Source of the DNA: Trichodesmium sp. jk18x7bins.61
GTDB lineage: Bacteria > Cyanobacteriota > Cyanobacteriia > Cyanobacteriales > Microcoleaceae
NCBI GenBank assembly: GCA_022822685.1
Contig: JAJEAQ010000194.1
Coordinates: 1-11,530 of the forward strand
Direction of reading: 5' to 3'
DNA length: 11,530 nt
Under the pieces are notes generated by a model that had not been told where the DNA came from, searched no databases, and saw nothing but the letters and a program-made list of their open reading frames with translations. Position numbers and translations under genes: made by a program. Below are positions 8,191 through 11,530 of this stretch, piece after piece; the stretch's first letter is position 1, and each line of letters starts with the position of its first letter.

Positions 8191-8442
8191 TTAACTACTT
8201 TAATAGTACCAAATTTGGCTCAGAGATTGTTTGTCAAACACTGTTCTATCTCGACGGAAAAAGAGCGATCGCTTTCCCTTACAAAACTTTACAAACTGCC
8301 TCTAATTAAAGACCATAACCAAAAAAATAAGTTTCTTATTCCATAATTTAATAGAAGAATATCCCGGATAATTTACAGGTACATAGAAATTAAAGTATAA
8401 CAATGTAACAAAAATAAAAAACAGGAGTTGTGAATATACCAG
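8191..8442. other. spacer after the GTPase gene
   Basis: No gene. It contains one HIP1 octamer (8265-8272), a 13-base odd palindrome TGTTTG-T-CAAACA (8228-8240), and AT-rich DNA leading to a Shine-Dalgarno-like AGGAG (8423-8427), about 15 bases before the ATG of the next, broken gene. Confidence 0.45.
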
Positions 8443-9662
8443 ATGCAAGTAGCCAAAAAAAACACCACTAGTTCAGTTGTCAAATGCCAAAAATCAAACG
8501 AGCAACACAACAGCTAAACAGGAGAGGAGAGGAGAATAGAACACAAAAAACCACCACAGCAAGAATTTAGAAGCATATTCACTCCAAAATGGGGAGTTTC
8601 AGAACAAGTGAGGTACCCCATACAAGCTCAGAAAACTGTCCAACTTAAAGATTCCTATTTGAAAAAAGATCATTTTAATGTAGTTGGAGAAGAGCATGAT
8701 AAATCAGGGCAAAGACGAGACGAAGAACAACAATATGCAAAATGCCACAGTGGTTCGGATAAATTTTACCTAGAGAATGATCTTCGAGAGGAACCTCTAA
8801 CAGATTATGAAAAACGTCAAAAAAAGGAAGATCCATCATCTTTTCGCGATACACGAAAACCTGCAGATTCATATAGACTACAATTATTTGGTATAGTCAA
8901 AGATATGCAAGAACATATTAAGAGTCTTTTTCTTTTAGCAGCTCAAGCACAAACTTCAACAGAACCTAATCAAGGAGATTTTTTAGATGAATTTGTGAAT
9001 TCTTTTATGTTGGAATTAACAGCAGCATTTGACTATTTAATATTGGCATTAACACAAAGAATTGAAGATTTTGATCAAAACCAAACTGAATTCCGGGAAG
9101 AAGAAAGAGGATATTTTAATCATGGTGTTATACAAGGAAAGATAAGAAGTTTAGCAAAAGTATTTTATGACGTTTATGAAAACCCATACAAAGTAGCCTT
9201 TAATGCAGGCTACACAAATTTTACTAAACTTACTGAACTGGATTCATATCTCTTATTAGGAGCATTAGGCAAAATGCCAAATTCACTGAAAATAACTATA
9301 AATCAAGAAATGATGTAAATCCTGTTGTAAATCAAATGTTACTTGAGGTTAATTTAGCAAATTTCAATACAGCTGTAGAGCGTCTAGCTATCTTTGTAGA
9401 AGATAAATTTATGGGTGGTGAGGATAAAACATTCACTCAGATAACTCAAGAGCGTAGTGATTTAATGCATCAAGCAGCCTCTAAATATGAAAGCGCTGAA
9501 GAAAGAGGTGTATGGAAAATTGGAAATGCCCATGTAATGGATATTAAAAGTAGATCTGGTGGCCAGATTAATTACAATCTTGTAACACAAAAGGATTTTA
9601 ATAAGTACTTTTTAAGGCGAAAAAATCCAAGTTCCTTGTGTACTCTGCTCTCAGGAAGATAA
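8443..9662 (+). pseudogene. broken helical protein with possible HEPN-type domain
   Basis: I do not recognise the family with confidence. From ATG 8443 the frame reads 24 codons (MQVAKKNTTSSVVK...), meets TAA at 8515-8517, and continues in the same frame without another stop to 9318. The part after the stop reads PPQQEFRSIFTPKWGVSEQV, so coding probably extends upstream of the GTG at 8608. The N-terminal ~130 residues are highly charged and contain VVGEEHDKSGQRRDEE; the rest is predicted helical (for example LLAAQAQ, FVNSFMLELTAAFDYLILAL). Near its end the frame degenerates, while a second frame, open from 9237, takes over naturally (KFTENNYKSRNDVNPVVNQM) and runs to TAA 9660-9662. One base lost within 9237-9318 explains this. 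The second part holds RSDLMH (Arg codon 9453, His codon 9468), an R-x4-H motif like that of HEPN ribonucleases. The intact product would be about 405 residues. If the GTG start is used, a 236-residue protein could still be made; alternatively these are two small genes. Confidence 0.6.
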
Positions 9663-9828
9663 TATAGAAGGAAATCTGCAGTACGGCAAAATCTGCTGTA
9701 CTGCAGATATATAAATCAACGAATAAAAATAACTTTATTTCTCCATATATCTAAGATGATTTTGACTCCATAAAAAAAACATAGTTTCATTATTTCCATC
9801 ACTATTAGGGGGAAAAGTAGCGAGCCTG

Positions 9829-9975
9829 TCAGATCAAATCCGGTAGCATTGGTATAATTCAGCATTGAGGAAGAATAGTCAATATTGTCAGGGCGAATGG
9901 CTTTTGGCCCTGACTGACGGTAGGAATTATATTACTCCGAAGCAAACGGATTTGATATCAGATCAAATTTGATCT
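9829..9975. repeat. nested palindromic element, MITE-like
   Basis: Three concentric inverted repeats share nearly one centre: ATCAAATCCG (9833-9842) with CGGATTTGAT (9947-9956), TATAATTC (9853-9860) with GAATTATA (9924-9931), and GTCAGGGC (9887-9894) with GCCCTGAC (9907-9914). An 11-base direct repeat TCAGATCAAAT occurs at 9829-9839 and 9958-9968, and a perfect 16-base palindrome AGATCAAATTTGATCT follows at 9960-9975. A noncoding element of about 130 bases with terminal inverted repeats and flanking repeats resembles a miniature inverted-repeat transposable element. A large RNA hairpin or cruciform is an alternative. Only one copy is present here, so mobility is inferred. Confidence 0.55.
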
Positions 9976-9982
9976 AAATATT

Positions 9983-10038
9983 TTGGGTAGTTAGGTTTAT
10001 CCTACGGACAAGCTTCGCTAACACTTTGTTCTACCCAA
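9983..10038 (-). terminator. possible dnaE-C terminator hairpin
   Basis: TTGGGTAG (9983-9990) is perfectly complementary to CTACCCAA (10031-10038), two bases beyond the dnaE-C stop codon. An inner GTTAG/CTAAC pairing is possible within the 40-base loop. On the minus strand the stem is followed by AATATTTAG, which is only weakly U-rich. Termination is therefore plausible but unproven. Confidence 0.3.
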
Positions 10039-10039
10039 C

Positions 10040-11527
10040 CTACTTTGATTCTGATCTGATGTCCGTGAAAATATCAAGCTTTGCTTCTAGCCCCACAGTC
10101 TGAAAACGACTGATAGTTGTCTCTCCATCCTCTACCCAAAACTGGCGACCAAACTGTACTAACTCTTGTTGTTGGCCATTAAATATTCGTGCCCATATTG
10201 CCACCTTTGCTTTTTCCTCATCCCCAGAAGATTGTTCTTCAAGAATCGCCTTGATATCTTCCAACAGAGAATTATCAGAAGAAATTTGATTTATTGGTAG
10301 CTGTAGAATAATAATTTGTCTTTGATTAGAAAAAGTAGTCTGAGTCATAACTAATTCAGAATCCTTTCTAGAGGAAATTTTCTCATCTTCTAGTTCCTCC
10401 ATTGGTTTTTGTTGGTCATCTACTGCACCTGCCCCTGTCTCTACTTTAACTGCACTATCTACGATTAACTGAATTTCCTCATCTCGTTTATCTACTTTTC
10501 CATTCAATATTAAAGGAGCATTTTCTTCCAGTAAATCTTTAATTTCCTCATAGGTTTTAGGGAACACTACACCATCAACTTGCCCAGTCATATCCTCTAT
10601 TTGGAGAAATGCCATCCAAGCGCCTTTTTTCGTAAGATGATGTTTAATTCCAGCCAACATTACCATTAATTTTACAGATGACTTGGCTTTACTCTCTTTC
10701 ATCTGAGTAATAGTAATAGCATCCTGAACTTGATTTTTTTGCTCTTGTGCAGATTTCAACGGATTGTCTGACACATAAAATCCCAGAATTTCTTTTTCAT
10801 ACTGTAATTTTTCCTTAGCAGGAAAATCAGCAACAGGAGAATGTTTAGGAGCTGAATCAAAAGCAGGTAATGTTGCTTCAGCCCCAACAAATAAACTCAA
10901 ATGCCCCATATCCCGATCTTTATTTCGCTCTTGTGCCCATTTCATTACACCCTCAAGGTCATGAATTAATTGGTTACGGTTTCTTGAAATTGTATCGAAA
11001 GCTCCGCATTTAATTAAAGATTCTAAAGTCCGACTATTAACTGCATGAAGATTGACGCGATCGCACAAATCGGCCAAAGACTTAAACTCTCTCCCCTCTT
11101 TCCGCGCTACTAAAATTGCCTTTATTGCTGCATCACCTACATTTTTGACGGCGGATAACCCAAATAAAATTTTATCTTTTGTCTCCCCTGTAACTTCTTT
11201 TGGCAAGGGAGTAAAATCCACCTCTGACTTATTTACATTTGGCGGTTCGATTTCGATATTAAATTTCTGACAATTAGCAATATATTTCTGTACCTTATCT
11301 TGATCACCACTATTCGCTGTTAGGAGAGCTGCCATATATTCAACTGGATAATTTGCTTTTAAATAAGCAGTTTGATAAGCAACGTAAGCATAAGCAGTGG
11401 AATGAGATTTATTGAAACAGTTAGATGCAACTAACCCGTTTGCCAAAACAAAATTATGGTCTTTGACTACACCAATATCATAAACATTTTTTCTATTCGC
11501 CCCCTGGCGAGAAACAATTTTAACCAC
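10040..11527 (-). CDS. dnaE: DNA polymerase III alpha subunit, C-terminal part, with split C-intein
   Basis: This 495-residue precursor makes the C-terminal part of the replicative polymerase. Residues 1-36 are the C-intein and residues 37-495 the C-extein. The mature part begins CFNKSHSTAYAYVAYQTAYL, the canonical junction of cyanobacterial DnaE, and completes the fingers region. It then carries a helix-hairpin-helix region (LFGLSAVKNVGDAAIKA, 121-137, to LIKCGAFD, 171-178), the conserved EKEILGFYVSDNPL (244-257), an OB fold (about 285-362, including GAWMAFLQIEDMTGQVDGVV) and a C-terminal domain for clamp or tau contacts. Palm catalytic residues belong to the other half, which is encoded elsewhere and joined by trans-splicing. 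The start used is GTG at 11527, giving an intein half of the usual 36 residues; the window ends three bases upstream, so an ATG further out cannot be excluded. No frameshift is seen, in contrast to the neighbouring pseudogenes. Confidence 0.95.
   Translation of the reverse strand: MVKIVSRQGANRKNVYDIGVVKDHNFVLANGLVASNCFNKSHSTAYAYVAYQTAYLKANYPVEYMAALLTANSGDQDKVQKYIANCQKFNIEIEPPNVNKSEVDFTPLPKEVTGETKDKILFGLSAVKNVGDAAIKAILVARKEGREFKSLADLCDRVNLHAVNSRTLESLIKCGAFDTISRNRNQLIHDLEGVMKWAQERNKDRDMGHLSLFVGAEATLPAFDSAPKHSPVADFPAKEKLQYEKEILGFYVSDNPLKSAQEQKNQVQDAITITQMKESKAKSSVKLMVMLAGIKHHLTKKGAWMAFLQIEDMTGQVDGVVFPKTYEEIKDLLEENAPLILNGKVDKRDEEIQLIVDSAVKVETGAGAVDDQQKPMEELEDEKISSRKDSELVMTQTTFSNQRQIIILQLPINQISSDNSLLEDIKAILEEQSSGDEEKAKVAIWARIFNGQQQELVQFGRQFWVEDGETTISRFQTVGLEAKLDIFTDIRSESK
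11420..11527 (-). other. split DnaE C-intein (IntC)
   Basis: These 36 codons encode the C-terminal half of the naturally split DnaE intein. Visible splicing features are the block F segment VYDIGVVKDHNF with Asp17 and His24, and the block G end LVASN with catalytic Asn36, followed by Cys37 as the +1 nucleophile and Phe38-Asn39 of the extein. The penultimate residue is Ser rather than the His seen in most inteins, as is usual for the DnaE split family. Length and residues match the well-studied Npu DnaE IntC, with differences mainly in the first 13 residues (RQGANRKN here). All splicing residues are present, so it is expected to splice with an IntN partner encoded outside the window. Confidence 0.94.
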
Positions 11528-11530
11528 GAT

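Larger units (their letters stand above)
9663..10039. other. repeat-rich intergenic region after the HEPN-like remnant and dnaE-C
   Basis: No gene. It lies between two convergently oriented genes and holds the nested palindromic element (9829-9975) and the hairpin following dnaE-C (9983-10038). It also carries a short GC-rich repeat-like fragment around 10001-10021. Confidence 0.5.

Noticed and set aside
9237..9318. Programmed -1 frameshift in the HEPN-like gene
   Set aside because: No classical X-XXY-YYZ slippery heptamer was found in the overlap, and an upstream in-frame TAA already indicates decay.
11052..11270. 72-codon plus-strand frame inside dnaE-C
   Set aside because: It is antisense to strongly conserved DnaE helix-hairpin-helix coding sequence.

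Overview
The window is cyanobacterial. Two independent signs support this. The HIP1 octamer GCGATCGC occurs ten times (starting at 2336, 3537, 3813, 5299, 7168, 7266, 7381, 8029, 8265 and 11057). The right edge carries the C-terminal half of DNA polymerase III alpha, headed by a split DnaE C-intein, an arrangement known essentially only from cyanobacteria. Coding density is low and spacers are long, AT-rich and repeat-bearing, which fits a filamentous or otherwise repeat-rich genome. The species cannot be named from this window.

Layout, left to right: a 766-base stretch with no gene I can support; a stand-alone CheY-like receiver protein (+, 767-1240); a spacer with a GC-rich interspersed repeat; a 744-residue SLC12/APC-type cation-chloride cotransporter-like permease (-, 1835-4069) with a strong hairpin just after its stop; a decayed island holding a broken SAM-dependent methyltransferase (+, 4614-5330) and a broken LuxI/FeeM-like GNAT-fold acyltransferase (+, 5844-6353); an intact membrane-anchored GTPase with a DUF697-type C-terminal region (+, 6550-8190); a broken alpha-helical protein with a possible HEPN RxxxxH motif (+, 8443-9662); a nested palindromic MITE-like element (9829-9975); and the C-intein plus DnaE C-terminal part (-, 10040-11527).

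The four intact genes (receiver, permease, GTPase, dnaE-C) are separated by long spacers or point in different directions and do not look like one operon. Three of the seven recognisable genes are disrupted by stops and frameshifts. The region therefore reads as stable housekeeping genes around eroding accessory genes and small repeats. I do not see a complete new system. The best leads are the broken HEPN-like gene, the pair of decayed biosynthetic-type enzymes, and the nested palindrome beside dnaE-C.
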